Source: Bryobacteraceae bacterium (GTDB lineage Bacteria > Acidobacteriota > Terriglobia > Bryobacterales > Bryobacteraceae). From it: 64,000 nucleotides of DNA. The first letter of the stretch is position 1, and the number at the start of each line of letters is the position of its first letter. The stretch is from positions 1-64,000 of the forward strand of contig JAICXC010000008.1 of the NCBI GenBank assembly GCA_025980665.1. Direction: 5' to 3'. Made by a program: the position numbers and the translations under genes. Positions 51,570-60,907 of this stretch are shown piece after piece. The notes beneath the pieces are model-generated. The model did no database searches. It was given only the letters and a program-made list of their open reading frames with translations, and was not told the DNA's origin.

Positions 51570-53345
51570 CTACTGCAACTTGGCAATTTCTGCCGCTACT
51601 TTGTCGGCAGGCATAACTTTCACGTCACGATTTTCATGGCCGCTTTCCGACAGTGTGACCGAACTGGCCTCACTGGTGAAATGATTCAGGAACTCGGTGC
51701 TTTGGAAGAGTCCTAGATCTACATCCTCCCAGGCGGCGACGTAATAGTCGCCAGGAGCGAGACCTTTGAACTGAAATCCGCCGTTCTGATCGGTTATGGA
51801 TGGCCGGGCTCCCCCAAGGGGGCTCGGATCAGGTATTTTTGGCCATAACGTGACCATCACTCCGGACCGGGCTTCTCCTTTATCGTTCTGGACCGATCCC
51901 GTGATGTCGGCGCTTTTCGAGGAGAGCACCAGTTGCAATGTTCCGCCCGTACCGGAAGTCGTGTCGATCAACGCCTTCGTTACGTCCTGCCCGGCAAAGC
52001 GGGCCGATTTCAGATAGGTTCCTTGCGGCAGCGAATTCAGGTTCAGAGCGTACTTACCAAGACCGACACCGCTGAAGAGAAATGTGCCATCTTCCTTCAC
52101 TTGGGCCGGGGATGTTCCGCCTGTGGGGAGACCTTCGGTGGGGAGGAGCATAAGAGCCAAACGGCCCGCTGGCGGGCGCGCGCCATTTGCGGCAAGAGCC
52201 CCGCCCGGCGTATTCTGCGCGGGCTTGACCAGACTTGCGAGGTCGCCGTCTTCCAGTGTCACCATCCCTGAAATTTCAGGGTGGGGGACCAGGGGCAGCA
52301 CGAGGTTGTCGATGTCCGAGTCGCCAACGGTCACTTCCATGCGTCCAGTCAGATCGGCGACGGGATTACCGTTGACTGAGTTTACTTGCGCTAACTGCAG
52401 GATATACGTTCCCGGAAGAATACCGCGGAATTCGAAAGTGCCGTCCGGCCGCACTTGACTGGAGCCGCCTCCGCTCAGAAAGGCAGGCAGATTGGCGCTG
52501 TTATCTTTACGCATAAGCTGCAGGAAGGCCGATGGTGGCACTCCGGCTGCATTCACCGTTTTGCCGCGAATGGTGTAAACCTTCGCCTGGAGCAACCGGA
52601 TGTCCGTGCCTCGTACCTCAGCACCCGCCGCGACATCCACAGAAACGGCGCTCGAAACATCTGCTCCATTTGGATAATAAGTGGTGATATTCCCTTCCTG
52701 TACTGTGCCAGCGCGCCCAGGCCGCTCTCGCATGAAATTTTGAACGGGGCGGCGATCGGTTGCGCTGACGTAGTAGTGTCCTGGTGCGAGATTGATGAGG
52801 CGATACTCGCCCAGGTCGTTGGTCGTTGTACCACCGTTTGGCTGCAGCTGCTTTCGTCCCCCGGTATACGCAAACCGCATCGCTTGCACTTGCACCGAGA
52901 TCACCGGGTCGCCGTCCTGATCCACTACCCTTCCCGCGATGACGCCCTGAGGGGTCATCTTGATGGCCAGGTCTTTCATGTCCATTCCGGCGGTGAGATT
53001 AAGTTGCGTGCCGATGGACGTGTTAGAGCGCGCACCGTATCTAGTTGCTACGAATCCTGGCTTTTCCGCGGACAGCGTATAGCGGCCGGGCGAGATGTCA
53101 TCAAACAAAAATTTGCCGGCGCTGTCGGTGGTTTCGACGTAACTGGTCGGGGGCTGGCCAGGCTGACTCGGGGTTCCCTGCAGGCGGACGGTCGCCTTGC
53201 GAACCAGGTCGCCATTCAGGCTGAGGATGTTCCCCTCCACGCGGATTTTCTGTGCGGAGTCCGCGGTTGCGGCAGGTGAGGGCGCGTTTTGCGCAGCGGC
53301 AAATGACGCGCCTAAAAGCAGCGTCAATGGCGGAAACCAGCGCAT
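51570..53345 (-). CDS. Secreted carboxypeptidase-regulatory-like repeat protein
   Basis: 591 residues: signal peptide (1-18) followed by several Ig-like carboxypeptidase-regulatory modules, each starting with a phrase like GNILSLNGDLVRKATVRLQG, GVIAGRVVDQDGDPVISVQVQAM or ITGSVQNDKGEARSGVMVTLWP and ending in GRYTLSAEKPGF-type strands. Typical of acidobacterial surface proteins, possibly adhesive. It is preceded by GGGAGG before the ATG. Confidence 0.85.
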   Translation of the reverse strand: MRWFPPLTLLLGASFAAAQNAPSPAATADSAQKIRVEGNILSLNGDLVRKATVRLQGTPSQPGQPPTSYVETTDSAGKFLFDDISPGRYTLSAEKPGFVATRYGARSNTSIGTQLNLTAGMDMKDLAIKMTPQGVIAGRVVDQDGDPVISVQVQAMRFAYTGGRKQLQPNGGTTTNDLGEYRLINLAPGHYYVSATDRRPVQNFMRERPGRAGTVQEGNITTYYPNGADVSSAVSVDVAAGAEVRGTDIRLLQAKVYTIRGKTVNAAGVPPSAFLQLMRKDNSANLPAFLSGGGSSQVRPDGTFEFRGILPGTYILQLAQVNSVNGNPVADLTGRMEVTVGDSDIDNLVLPLVPHPEISGMVTLEDGDLASLVKPAQNTPGGALAANGARPPAGRLALMLLPTEGLPTGGTSPAQVKEDGTFLFSGVGLGKYALNLNSLPQGTYLKSARFAGQDVTKALIDTTSGTGGTLQLVLSSKSADITGSVQNDKGEARSGVMVTLWPKIPDPSPLGGARPSITDQNGGFQFKGLAPGDYYVAAWEDVDLGLFQSTEFLNHFTSEASSVTLSESGHENRDVKVMPADKVAAEIAKLQ

Positions 53346-53398
53346 GGGAATTCCTCCCTAAATCATGATATTACGAATGATTTGCGTAGGTAAGGGCG

Positions 53399-54427
53399 TT
53401 AAACCGCGCGGCCGCCGTAGTTGCTCTGATAATACTTCTGATACTCGCCGCTCTTGACGCGCGCGGTCCAGGCGGCATTCGATCGGTACCACTCGATGGT
53501 CGCGCGCAAACCGTCCTCGAACGGAACCTGTGCTGTCCAGCCGGTCTCGCGCATCAATTTTTCGCTCGATAGAGCGTACCGGCGATCATGCCCAGGACGA
53601 TCCTTCACCGTCTGCATCAGGCTTTCCGGCTTGCCCACGGCGGCCAGGATCTTGCGCACCACATCGAGGTTCGGGAGCGCCCTGCTCCCGCCGATGTTGT
53701 AAATCTCGCCCGCACGGCCGCGCTCTATTACCGCCAGGATGGCACGCGCATGATCGTCCACGTACAACCAGTCGCGGATCTGCTGGCCGTCACCGTAAAT
53801 CGGAAGAGGCTTGTCCTCCATGGCGTTCGAAATCATCAGCGGGATGAGTTTCTCGGGAAAATGATACGGACCATAATTGTTCGAAGCGCGGGTCACGCTC
53901 ACCGGCATTTTGTAAGTGACGAAATAAGATAGGGCCAGAAGGTCCGCGCCCGCCTTCGATGCCGAATACGGGCTGCTGGCGCGAAGCGGATAATTCTCGT
54001 CGGCTTCATGCGGCGCATCGATGCTGCCGTAGACTTCGTCGGTAGAAATCTGTATGTAGCGCGGAGTCTGGTGAGTCCGCGCGGCTTCGAGCAGCGTAAA
54101 TGTTCCGCGCAGGTTGGTTTCGAACACCGGCGCGGGCGACAGTATGCTGCGGTCGACATGCGACTCGGCGGCGAAATTCACGATCACGTCCGGCTTCTCT
54201 TCGGCCACCAGCGAGTCCACGACCGCGGCATCGCAGATATCGCCGTGGACAAAGCGATACCGCGTGGCGTTCTCCGGAATGGCTATCGTCGCCAGGTTGT
54301 CAAGATTTCCGGCATAGGTGAGCTTATCCAGATTCACCACGGTGCAGGAGCGATCGGGATCGCCCATAAGTAGCCGGATGAACGCGCTCCCGATGAATCC
54401 GGCGCCTCCGGTAACCAGGAACTTCAT
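53399..54427 (-). CDS. rfbB: dTDP-glucose 4,6-dehydratase
   Basis: 342 residues. NAD fold VTGGAGFIGSAFIRLL at the start, YIQISTDEVYGSID (Thr/Asp/Glu of the dehydratase) and YSASKAGADLLALSY (Tyr-Lys) with WYRSNAAWTARVKSGEYQKYYQ at the end. Second step of dTDP-rhamnose synthesis. ATG 54427 overlaps the rfbC stop as TAATG, favouring it over 54448. Confidence 0.94.
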   Translation of the reverse strand: MKFLVTGGAGFIGSAFIRLLMGDPDRSCTVVNLDKLTYAGNLDNLATIAIPENATRYRFVHGDICDAAVVDSLVAEEKPDVIVNFAAESHVDRSILSPAPVFETNLRGTFTLLEAARTHQTPRYIQISTDEVYGSIDAPHEADENYPLRASSPYSASKAGADLLALSYFVTYKMPVSVTRASNNYGPYHFPEKLIPLMISNAMEDKPLPIYGDGQQIRDWLYVDDHARAILAVIERGRAGEIYNIGGSRALPNLDVVRKILAAVGKPESLMQTVKDRPGHDRRYALSSEKLMRETGWTAQVPFEDGLRATIEWYRSNAAWTARVKSGEYQKYYQSNYGGRAV

Positions 54428-54981
54428 TACTTGTGTTGGAGCTCCCAATCGTAGGCGATGGAGGGATCGTTGTGCGCGACACGGCCTTCGTCCTTGGGAT
54501 TGTACAAGCGATTGGTCACATAGACCAGAATCGCTGGCTGCTCACCGATGACCTTATAACCGTGCCCCACGCCCGGAGGAATCAGGAGTTGCCAGGGCTT
54601 TAGTGCACCTGCATATATCGTATTCTTGCGCCCGAACGTGCGGGATTCCGGACGCAGATCCACTAGCGTTACCTGGAACATCCCTGCGGCTGGAACCCAC
54701 AGATCGGTTTGATGCAGGTGATAATGAAATGCCTTAATGGTGCCTGGGTAGCTCAGTGCTGCGGAAACCTGGGTGGTCTCCGCTGGAAAGCCGGCGGCCA
54801 AACCTTGGCCCATCCGCGCGACTTCCAGGAAGTAGCCGCGATCGTCCGGCCACAAGTCAAAGGGGCGAATCATCACGCCTTCGATCAGGTCGGCTGAGTC
54901 GGGACTGCGGATTATATGCCCGATACCGGGATCGCACTTAGGGACGGAAATGCGGATCGATTCTGCTGCGCTGGCGCTCAC
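54427..54981 (-). CDS. rfbC: dTDP-4-dehydrorhamnose 3,5-epimerase-like protein
   Basis: 184 residues, cupin fold. LIEGVMIRPFDLWPDDRGYFLEVARM, KAFHYHLHQTDLWVPAAGMFQVTLVDLR (catalytic His) and LLIPPGVGHGYKV are RmlC motifs. The GTG start at 54981 is eight bases after a TAACCT. Pairs with rfbB; rfbA and rfbD are not in the window, so the sugar may be rhamnose or a relative. Confidence 0.88.
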   Translation of the reverse strand: MSASAAESIRISVPKCDPGIGHIIRSPDSADLIEGVMIRPFDLWPDDRGYFLEVARMGQGLAAGFPAETTQVSAALSYPGTIKAFHYHLHQTDLWVPAAGMFQVTLVDLRPESRTFGRKNTIYAGALKPWQLLIPPGVGHGYKVIGEQPAILVYVTNRLYNPKDEGRVAHNDPSIAYDWELQHK

Positions 54982-55005
54982 TACTCTGTAGGTTAGCGCG
55001 AATAG

Positions 55006-55692
55006 TTACTCCGCTACCAGGTCGATCTGCCCCACACCGCCCTTCACGTCCAGACGGATGGTCACCGGGTCAGTTTCGTGACCCGGATTGATCCAGCGGT
55101 CATTGCGTTTCTCCAGCCCGCTCACATTGATTTCGCCGATACCACCAACTGCCATGGCCGAGATCCCGACGCTCTTCGGTAGGTGAATGGTTGCTTGTCC
55201 GACGCCGCCGTTGATCCGAACATCGTAACTGTGCTTGGGATGCCCGCGTAAATCCGACTCCACCTCTCCGGCTCCAAGATCGAATGCGACACTGCGAAGA
55301 TTCAGGCTGCCTAGGTTCAGGTGCGCCTCGCCGGCGCCCATTTTCACCACTAGATCCATCCCGCCCGAGTCGTTGAAACGCATGTCCCATTTGCTTTCGC
55401 CGTGCTGGACTGTCCCCGAAGGATGAATGTCGATATCGCTTCGCACGCCGGTCGAGTGATAGTCCACCTGTGGTCTTGACCCGGGATCGTTGTAGCTGAA
55501 GTCCCCTTCCATGAGCTTGCTTGCACCGCCGCCGATGCGCAGCTCACCCGCGCCTATTTTGATCTGCGCGCGGGTCATCTCGGATTTATCGAGTTCGAGG
55601 ACCTTGGTCTCGTGTTCCATCGGGCCCGTACGGACGTTTCCGCACCCCGCGAGGGCAACGATCCCAACGGTCAACAGCATAGATTTCAGCAT
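55006..55692 (-). CDS. Lipoprotein with LiaF/toast-rack-like beta domain
   Basis: 228 residues. Signal peptide with lipobox LAGC (C17), so membrane-attached by lipid. The rest is beta-rich with repeated phrases (AQIKIGAGELRIGGG, LVVKMGAGEAHLNLG, IRLDVKGGVGQIDL), the toast-rack/DUF4097-LiaF pattern. Possibly an envelope-stress sensor partner. ATG 55692 carries the signal peptide; the frame open to 55860 overlaps gatB and is rejected. Confidence 0.8.
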   Translation of the reverse strand: MLKSMLLTVGIVALAGCGNVRTGPMEHETKVLELDKSEMTRAQIKIGAGELRIGGGASKLMEGDFSYNDPGSRPQVDYHSTGVRSDIDIHPSGTVQHGESKWDMRFNDSGGMDLVVKMGAGEAHLNLGSLNLRSVAFDLGAGEVESDLRGHPKHSYDVRINGGVGQATIHLPKSVGISAMAVGGIGEINVSGLEKRNDRWINPGHETDPVTIRLDVKGGVGQIDLVAE

Positions 55693-55745
55693 TGCAGCAC
55701 CCTGTTCTCCCCTACGTCCCTCTTGGCGGGAATGTTCCGGGAATT

Positions 55746-55775
55746 TTATCACCTGTAAGGCCCGGCCGGTATAAT
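55746..55775 (+). promoter_or_regulatory. gatB promoter with -10 TATAAT seven bases before ATG 55783
   Basis: TTATCA (55746-55751), 18 bases, TATAAT (55770-55775). The upstream in-frame ATG at 55774 lies inside the -10 box and so cannot be the start if this promoter is used. Confidence 0.6.
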
Positions 55776-55782
55776 GACTTTC

Positions 55783-57258
55783 ATGGCGTCGAGCATGACA
55801 ACCGCCGTGTCTCCCGAGCCGATTGCCCGGTACGAGCCGGTGATCGGCCTGGAGGTGCACGTCCAGCTCGCGACGCGTACCAAGATCTTTTGTGGCTGCC
55901 CAACTAGTTTCGGCGCGCCGCCGAACACCAATGTCTGCCCCGTTTGCCTGGGGTTACCGGGAGCTCTTCCGGTGTTGAGCCGCCATGCGGTGGAACTTGC
56001 GATCGAGGCCTCGTTGGCGCTGAACTGCCGCGTGAATCCCCGCTCGATTTTCGCCCGCAAGAATTACTTTTATCCGGACCTGCCCAAGGGCTACCAGATT
56101 TCGCAGTACGATCAGCCGCTGGCCGAGCACGGGTATGTCGATATCGAGGTGGGCGGCGTCCACAAACGCATCGGGATCACGCGCGTCCACATGGAAGACG
56201 ACGCCGGCAAGAGCATCCACGAGGGCTTCAAGGATTCGGACCGTTACACCTACGTGGATCTGAATCGTTCGGGAACGCCGCTGATCGAGATCGTGAGCGA
56301 TCCGGACATCCGCAGCGCCGACGAGGCGCATGCGTACCTGACTGCGATCAAACAAGTTTTGCAGTATGTGGACGTGTCGAGCTGCGACATGGAAAAGGGT
56401 CATCTGCGCTGCGATGCCAATGTCAGCGTTCGCCTGAAGGGCGCGGAAAAATTCGGCACCAAGGCAGAGGTCAAGAATCTGAATTCGTTCCGCTTTTTGA
56501 AACTCGCCGTGGACCAGGAGATCGAGCGGCAGGTAGGCATTCTCGAAAGCGGCGGGCGCGTGCTGCAGGAAACGCGCCTGTTTAACCCGGATACGGGCGA
56601 AACCGTTGGCATGCGCAGCAAGGAACACGCCCACGACTATCGTTATTTCCCCGAGCCCGATCTAGTCCCGCTGCGAGTTAGTGAAACGTGGCTGAGCGAT
56701 ATCCGCAGCAAGATGCCGGAGCTTCCGGCGGCGCGGCGGGCGCGCTTCATCGAATCCTTCGGATTGCGTGAATATGACGCGCAGGTATTGACGGCGACAC
56801 GCGCCATGAGCGACTACTTCGAACAAGTCGCCGCGGGGTCGGGCGATCCGCGAGCGGCTGCGAACTGGGTAATGGGCGATCTGGCAGGCTTGCTTAAGGC
56901 CGAGGGCAAGGAAATCGAAGACTCGCCCGTGAGTGCAGATAACCTAGGGCGTCTGGTGGCCTTGATCGCGCAGGGAAAGATTAGTGGCAAGCTGGCCAAA
57001 GAAATCTTCCCAAAGATGGTTTCAACGGGTGCACCGCCAGAGGCGGTGCTGGCAAGTGAGGGACTCTCGCAGATCAGCGATGAGGGCGCGCTCGGCAAGA
57101 TCATCGGCGAGGTCATCGCTGCGAATCCCACGCAACTCGAGCAATACCGCAGCGGCAAAACCACGGTGATGAACTTCTTCCTGGGCCAGGTGATGAAGGC
57201 TAGTCGCGGCCAGGCTGATCCCGCGTCGGTTACCAAGCTTCTGAAAGAAAAACTGTAG
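55783..57258 (+). CDS. gatB: Aspartyl/glutamyl-tRNA amidotransferase subunit B
   Basis: 491 residues. [20 protein letters not shown] at the start, [47 protein letters not shown] and the C-terminal YqeY-like tail domain (about 405-490) are GatB hallmarks. Transfers ammonia to misacylated Glu-tRNA-Gln/Asp-tRNA-Asn. GatA and GatC are elsewhere. Start placed at 55783 because the earlier ATG (55774) falls within the predicted -10 box. Confidence 0.95.
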   Translation: MASSMTTAVSPEPIARYEPVIGLEVHVQLATRTKIFCGCPTSFGAPPNTNVCPVCLGLPGALPVLSRHAVELAIEASLALNCRVNPRSIFARKNYFYPDLPKGYQISQYDQPLAEHGYVDIEVGGVHKRIGITRVHMEDDAGKSIHEGFKDSDRYTYVDLNRSGTPLIEIVSDPDIRSADEAHAYLTAIKQVLQYVDVSSCDMEKGHLRCDANVSVRLKGAEKFGTKAEVKNLNSFRFLKLAVDQEIERQVGILESGGRVLQETRLFNPDTGETVGMRSKEHAHDYRYFPEPDLVPLRVSETWLSDIRSKMPELPAARRARFIESFGLREYDAQVLTATRAMSDYFEQVAAGSGDPRAAANWVMGDLAGLLKAEGKEIEDSPVSADNLGRLVALIAQGKISGKLAKEIFPKMVSTGAPPEAVLASEGLSQISDEGALGKIIGEVIAANPTQLEQYRSGKTTVMNFFLGQVMKASRGQADPASVTKLLKEKL

Positions 57259-57268
57259 ACACATTCAA

Positions 57269-57934
57269 ATGATTCGGCTCCGTAACGTCGAGAAATTCTT
57301 TCAGCACGGTGCGACCAAAACCTTCGTTCTCCGCCGCATCGACGTGGACATTCAGGAGGGCGATTTTGTCTCGATCATGGGCCCTTCAGGCGCGGGTAAG
57401 TCCACTCTGCTGCACCTGATCGGCATGCACGATAGCAGTTGGACCGGCGAGTACCATTTTCTCGACTTCCCGATCCACGCGATGAAGAAGAAAGATCGCG
57501 ACGAAGTGTACAAGAAATACTTCGGCTTCGTGTTCCAGAGCTATCATCTGCTCGACTCACTGACGGTGTACGAGAATCTCGAAATTCCTCTGTCGTACCG
57601 GAATGTCCGCAAATCCGAGCGCGACGCAGCAGTGTGCGACGTGCTGGACCGCTTTCAGATTGTCGGCAAGAAGGATCTGTTTCCGAATCAGCTATCCGGC
57701 GGGCAGCAGCAACTAGTAGGCGTCGCGCGGGCGATCATCGCCAATCCGAAAGTGATTTTGGCCGACGAACCCACCGGCAACCTCCACTCGAGTCAGGCCA
57801 AGGAGATCATGGAAGTGTTCAAGAAGCTCAACGAATCCGGCACCACGATCATCCAGGTGACGCATTCGGAATCGAATGCTTCTTACGGGAAAAGGGTGAT
57901 CCAGATCGCCGACGGCTGGATTGAGAAGGCTTAG
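57269..57934 (+). CDS. ABC transporter ATP-binding protein (MacB/LolD type)
   Basis: 221 residues. Walker A GPSGAGKST (~37-45), FGFVFQSYHLLDSLTVYENLEIPL, signature LSGGQQQLVGVARAI, Walker B VILADEPTGNL. These ATPases work with FtsX/MacB-like permeases. The permease is not adjacent; the LolC/E-type permease 30 kb away also lacks an ATPase, but pairing them is speculative. It follows gatB after ten bases. Confidence 0.92.
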   Translation: MIRLRNVEKFFQHGATKTFVLRRIDVDIQEGDFVSIMGPSGAGKSTLLHLIGMHDSSWTGEYHFLDFPIHAMKKKDRDEVYKKYFGFVFQSYHLLDSLTVYENLEIPLSYRNVRKSERDAAVCDVLDRFQIVGKKDLFPNQLSGGQQQLVGVARAIIANPKVILADEPTGNLHSSQAKEIMEVFKKLNESGTTIIQVTHSESNASYGKRVIQIADGWIEKA

Positions 57935-58758
57935 TACCGGCCTGATTTGTCCACAAACGCTTCCTTGAAACTAGCACCAGAGAACCCAGCGGGCGGTTCT
58001 CCGCCAGTGGCATAGCGGTACAGCGCGACGGTAAAGATACCGCGCACTGCGCTCATCACCGCGGTCAGTAAAAGGAAATAAGGTACGGCGATTAGAAATC
58101 CCAACGGGTGCAACTTGAACCCTGCGAGTCCGAGCAAGATTCCCGGAATCGCCAGCAGCAGCGAAGGCAGGCCGAAGCCGAAGCCGCTCACGATCTGCTC
58201 GCCCCAAGTCTGACGCAGTAATTCGCTGGAACGCTGGATGGATCCGAATACGCCATCGTCCTCGGAAATCAGCACGGGAACGATCAAATATGTGGCCATC
58301 GCCCAAGCGATGCCCAGCATGGCGCTGACGATCTTGCCCAGCCACGACGAGCGCTCTTCAATCGCGTGAAGGATCAAGCCTACGGTACTCGCCACCACGG
58401 CCCACATCAAGATGCTGGGAATTTTCCATCCTGCTTGGGCCAGGCCCTCGCGGACGGTCGGTTCACCGCCGCCGAAACGGATTTGCGCACAAGCGGCCAG
58501 AGCACAGTTGAAGAAAATGATCACGAAATAGTTGGTGCAATACCAAAGGAAGAGCCAAGCATACACTGTCGGATCGATGGTGCGATACGCCTTGTACTGC
58601 TCGAGCACGCCCATGTGAAACAGCGGCAGAAAGTACATGGCCGCGATCGCCAGCGTGGACATCCCGCTCAAAATCGGGAACAGAACCAGTTTCTTGTCCT
58701 TGCGCAGGACCGAGAAACTCTCGCCAATCATCTCCCAGGAACGGGCGAATGTATCCAT
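57931..58758 (-). CDS. DUF6159-like integral membrane protein
   Basis: 275 residues with about six membrane helices. The start, FARSWEMIGESFSVLRKDKKLVLFPILSGMSTLAIA, fits DUF6159 membrane proteins of unknown function. A TAA/TAG overlap of four bases joins it convergently to the ABC ATPase. Confidence 0.72.
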   Translation of the reverse strand: MDTFARSWEMIGESFSVLRKDKKLVLFPILSGMSTLAIAAMYFLPLFHMGVLEQYKAYRTIDPTVYAWLFLWYCTNYFVIIFFNCALAACAQIRFGGGEPTVREGLAQAGWKIPSILMWAVVASTVGLILHAIEERSSWLGKIVSAMLGIAWAMATYLIVPVLISEDDGVFGSIQRSSELLRQTWGEQIVSGFGFGLPSLLLAIPGILLGLAGFKLHPLGFLIAVPYFLLLTAVMSAVRGIFTVALYRYATGGEPPAGFSGASFKEAFVDKSGRY

Positions 58759-58841
58759 CTTCCAGAGATCGACGGAGCGAGTGGGCCACAGTAGCGACCT
58801 AGGGATTTCTGCTTAGGCGGTCGTACTGCAGTGCTGGAGAC

Positions 58842-59654
58842 TCACTCAGCGATTACGCTGATCCCAGCGGCGTTGGCGCGCGAAATCAGTTCGTCCCGAT
58901 CGAGCAGCAGTGTGTGCCCCGCGTCGATGGCGAGCGCAGTGGTCCCGGTCTCTTTCATGACGTCGATGGTCTGCGGGCCGATCACCGGGACGTCGAACAG
59001 CAGGTGTTGGCGGCGCCGAGATCCTTTGACCAGCCGCAGAGGCTTACCGTCCACCAGCGACGCCGCGCGTTGCAGCATTGCGTCGGTCCCTTCCATGGCC
59101 TCGACGGCGACGCAAGCTCGCTCAGCGATCGCGACGCTTTGCCCGATATCGTGCTCCGAGAGCACGGCGGCGATGCGGCGGCCGTAGGCGATATCGCGCT
59201 CCTCGTCGGAGGAGGGTTTGCGGCGCGTCAGGGTGCCTTGGGTGGCAAGAAGATCTTTCAGCAGGAGAGTGGAATCGGTGAGCGTGATGCCTTCATCCGC
59301 CAGGATCTTGGCCACGCCGCCGATCAACGCGTCAGTGTTCTTGGCGTCGAGCGAGGCCAGTAGCTTCACCAGGCGCCAGTCCGGCACGATCGAGGAAAAA
59401 ATCTTGACGTGCTTCACCTGACCGCACATCATCACCTGGCGAATACCTTCTTTTTTGCAGATATCAATCAGCTTACTCAGGGCGCCCAGTGAGATCCAGT
59501 GGCATCGCGTGGCCAGTGCTTCAATCTCGGGTGATGCTTCTTCCTTGATCGCGATGGCGACCACGTCCATCCCCGCCTGGCGCGCTGCTTCGAGCGCAAG
59601 CACCGGGAAACGTCCGTTGCCCGCGATCATTCCTAATGGCGCGCCCAAAGGCAT
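58842..59654 (-). CDS. lpxI: UDP-2,3-diacylglucosamine pyrophosphatase LpxI
   Basis: 270 residues. MIAGNGRFPVLALEAARQAG at the start and CGQVKHVKIFSSIVPDW; C-terminal GPQTIDVMKETGTTALAIDAGHTLLLDRDELISRANAAGISV matches the LpxI (DUF1009) catalytic domain. Fourth step of lipid A synthesis, replacing LpxH. ATG 59654 is three bases after the lpxA stop. Confidence 0.93.
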   Translation of the reverse strand: MPLGAPLGMIAGNGRFPVLALEAARQAGMDVVAIAIKEEASPEIEALATRCHWISLGALSKLIDICKKEGIRQVMMCGQVKHVKIFSSIVPDWRLVKLLASLDAKNTDALIGGVAKILADEGITLTDSTLLLKDLLATQGTLTRRKPSSDEERDIAYGRRIAAVLSEHDIGQSVAIAERACVAVEAMEGTDAMLQRAASLVDGKPLRLVKGSRRRQHLLFDVPVIGPQTIDVMKETGTTALAIDAGHTLLLDRDELISRANAAGISVIAE

Positions 59655-59657
59655 GGC

Positions 59658-60434
59658 CTATTTTATGAACCCACGTTGCGATGAAGCGATGAACTCCAGT
59701 AGTTCGTCCACTTCGGGCGAGCCGGTGATCTCCTTGCGGATGCACTCGATGGCCTGCGTGGTATTGAATCCGGAACGGGTCAGAAGCCGGAATGCCTTAT
59801 GCAGCGCGTCGACAGTTTCTGCAGGGAATCCGCGGCGCTCCAGCCCAATTTTGTTCGCCCCGAACACTTTCGCCTCGCGCTCGGTTACGGTGTTTGAGAA
59901 CGGCAGCACGTCCTGAGTGATTACGCTGTAGCCGCCGATAATCGCGTGCCGTCCTACGCGGCAGAACTGATGGACGCCACTCGAGGCTCCAATGAAGGCC
60001 CAGTCGCCGACGTTCACATGGCCGCCGAGCGTCGCGGCGTTCGATAAGACGCAATGACTGCCCACCTGCACATCGTGCGCAACGTGGACGTAGGCCATCA
60101 ACAGGTTATCGTCGCCGACCGACGTCAGCATGCCACCGCCTTCAGTGCCGCGGTGGATAGTTACAAACTCACGAACCTTATTTCTGCTTCCGATTCGTGT
60201 CGATGAGCGCTCGCCCTTGTATTTCAAATCCTGCGGCGCGACGCCAACAGTCGAATACGGAAAGAAAAGATTGTCATCGCCGATCTCGGCCGGCCCTTCC
60301 ATGAAAACGTGAGCCTTGAGGATGGTGTGAGCGCCGATCGTAACGTCCGCGCCGATCACCGAATACGGTCCGATGTCCGCGGAAGGATGGACGCGCGCTC
60401 CTGGATCGATAATCGCAGACGGATGAATCGGCAT
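59658..60434 (-). CDS. lpxA: UDP-GlcNAc O-acyltransferase LpxA
   Basis: 258 residues with the beta-helix and C-terminal helical domain. AYVHVAHDVQVGSHCVLSNAATLGGHVNVGDWAFIGASSGVHQFCRVGRHAIIGG holds the catalytic His and the family residues GH and QFC. First step of lipid A synthesis. Its operon order (fabZ, lpxA, lpxI, read leftward) is the common lpx arrangement. Confidence 0.95.
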   Translation of the reverse strand: MPIHPSAIIDPGARVHPSADIGPYSVIGADVTIGAHTILKAHVFMEGPAEIGDDNLFFPYSTVGVAPQDLKYKGERSSTRIGSRNKVREFVTIHRGTEGGGMLTSVGDDNLLMAYVHVAHDVQVGSHCVLSNAATLGGHVNVGDWAFIGASSGVHQFCRVGRHAIIGGYSVITQDVLPFSNTVTEREAKVFGANKIGLERRGFPAETVDALHKAFRLLTRSGFNTTQAIECIRKEITGSPEVDELLEFIASSQRGFIK

Positions 60435-60444
60435 CCGCGTCTAC

Positions 60445-60882
60445 CTAGGGGCGGTCGGCCAGCTTGCACAGCATTTCCGCTTCGGCCACCACCGCGCCGT
60501 TCACGCTGGCCGTGCCGAACATCTTGGCGACGGTCTCTTTGCGCTTGCCAACTTTCATTTCGATGCGAAGCTGGTCGCCGGGCCGTACCGGTTTGCGGAA
60601 CTTGGCCTGTTCCACCGACGCCAGCAGCACCAATTTTTTATGGCGATCAGGAATGCTGCTCAGCACCAGCACACCCGCGACCTGGGCCATGGCTTCCACG
60701 ATCAGCACACCTGGCATAACTGGAAAATCGGGAAAATGCCCCGCGAAAAACGGCTCGTTGGCAGTCACGTTCTTGATGCCGACCACGCGATCCGCTTCCA
60801 GTTCTTCGATGCGGTCCACCAGCAGCATCGGATAACGGTGCGGAAGAATGTCGCGGATGGCCTGGATATCCAGAGAAGGCAT
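60445..60882 (-). CDS. fabZ: 3-hydroxyacyl-ACP dehydratase FabZ
   Basis: 145 residues. Hot-dog fold with catalytic H and E in GHFPDFPVMPGVLIVEAMAQ (~47-66), and RYPMLLVDRIEEL near the start. Acts in fatty-acid elongation and supplies acyl-ACP to the adjacent lpxA. ATG 60882; a longer frame to 60963 is not used. Confidence 0.95.
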   Translation of the reverse strand: MPSLDIQAIRDILPHRYPMLLVDRIEELEADRVVGIKNVTANEPFFAGHFPDFPVMPGVLIVEAMAQVAGVLVLSSIPDRHKKLVLLASVEQAKFRKPVRPGDQLRIEMKVGKRKETVAKMFGTASVNGAVVAEAEMLCKLADRP

Positions 60883-60894
60883 GTGCGGTCCCGC

Positions 60895-60901
60895 TATTAT
60901 A
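60895..60901. promoter_or_regulatory. Bidirectional -10 region between fabZ and the peptidase gene
   Basis: TATTAT on plus (60895-60900) and TATAAT on minus (60896-60901) overlap in the near-palindrome CTATTATAG, so both genes could start here. Plus leader would be 0-1 bases before GTG 60908; minus leader about seven bases before ATG 60882. Confidence 0.5.
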
Positions 60902-60907
60902 GCAAGC

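Noticed and set aside
52455-53279. Plus-strand open frame opposite the surface protein
   Set aside because: Composition shadow; the repeat modules are on the minus strand.
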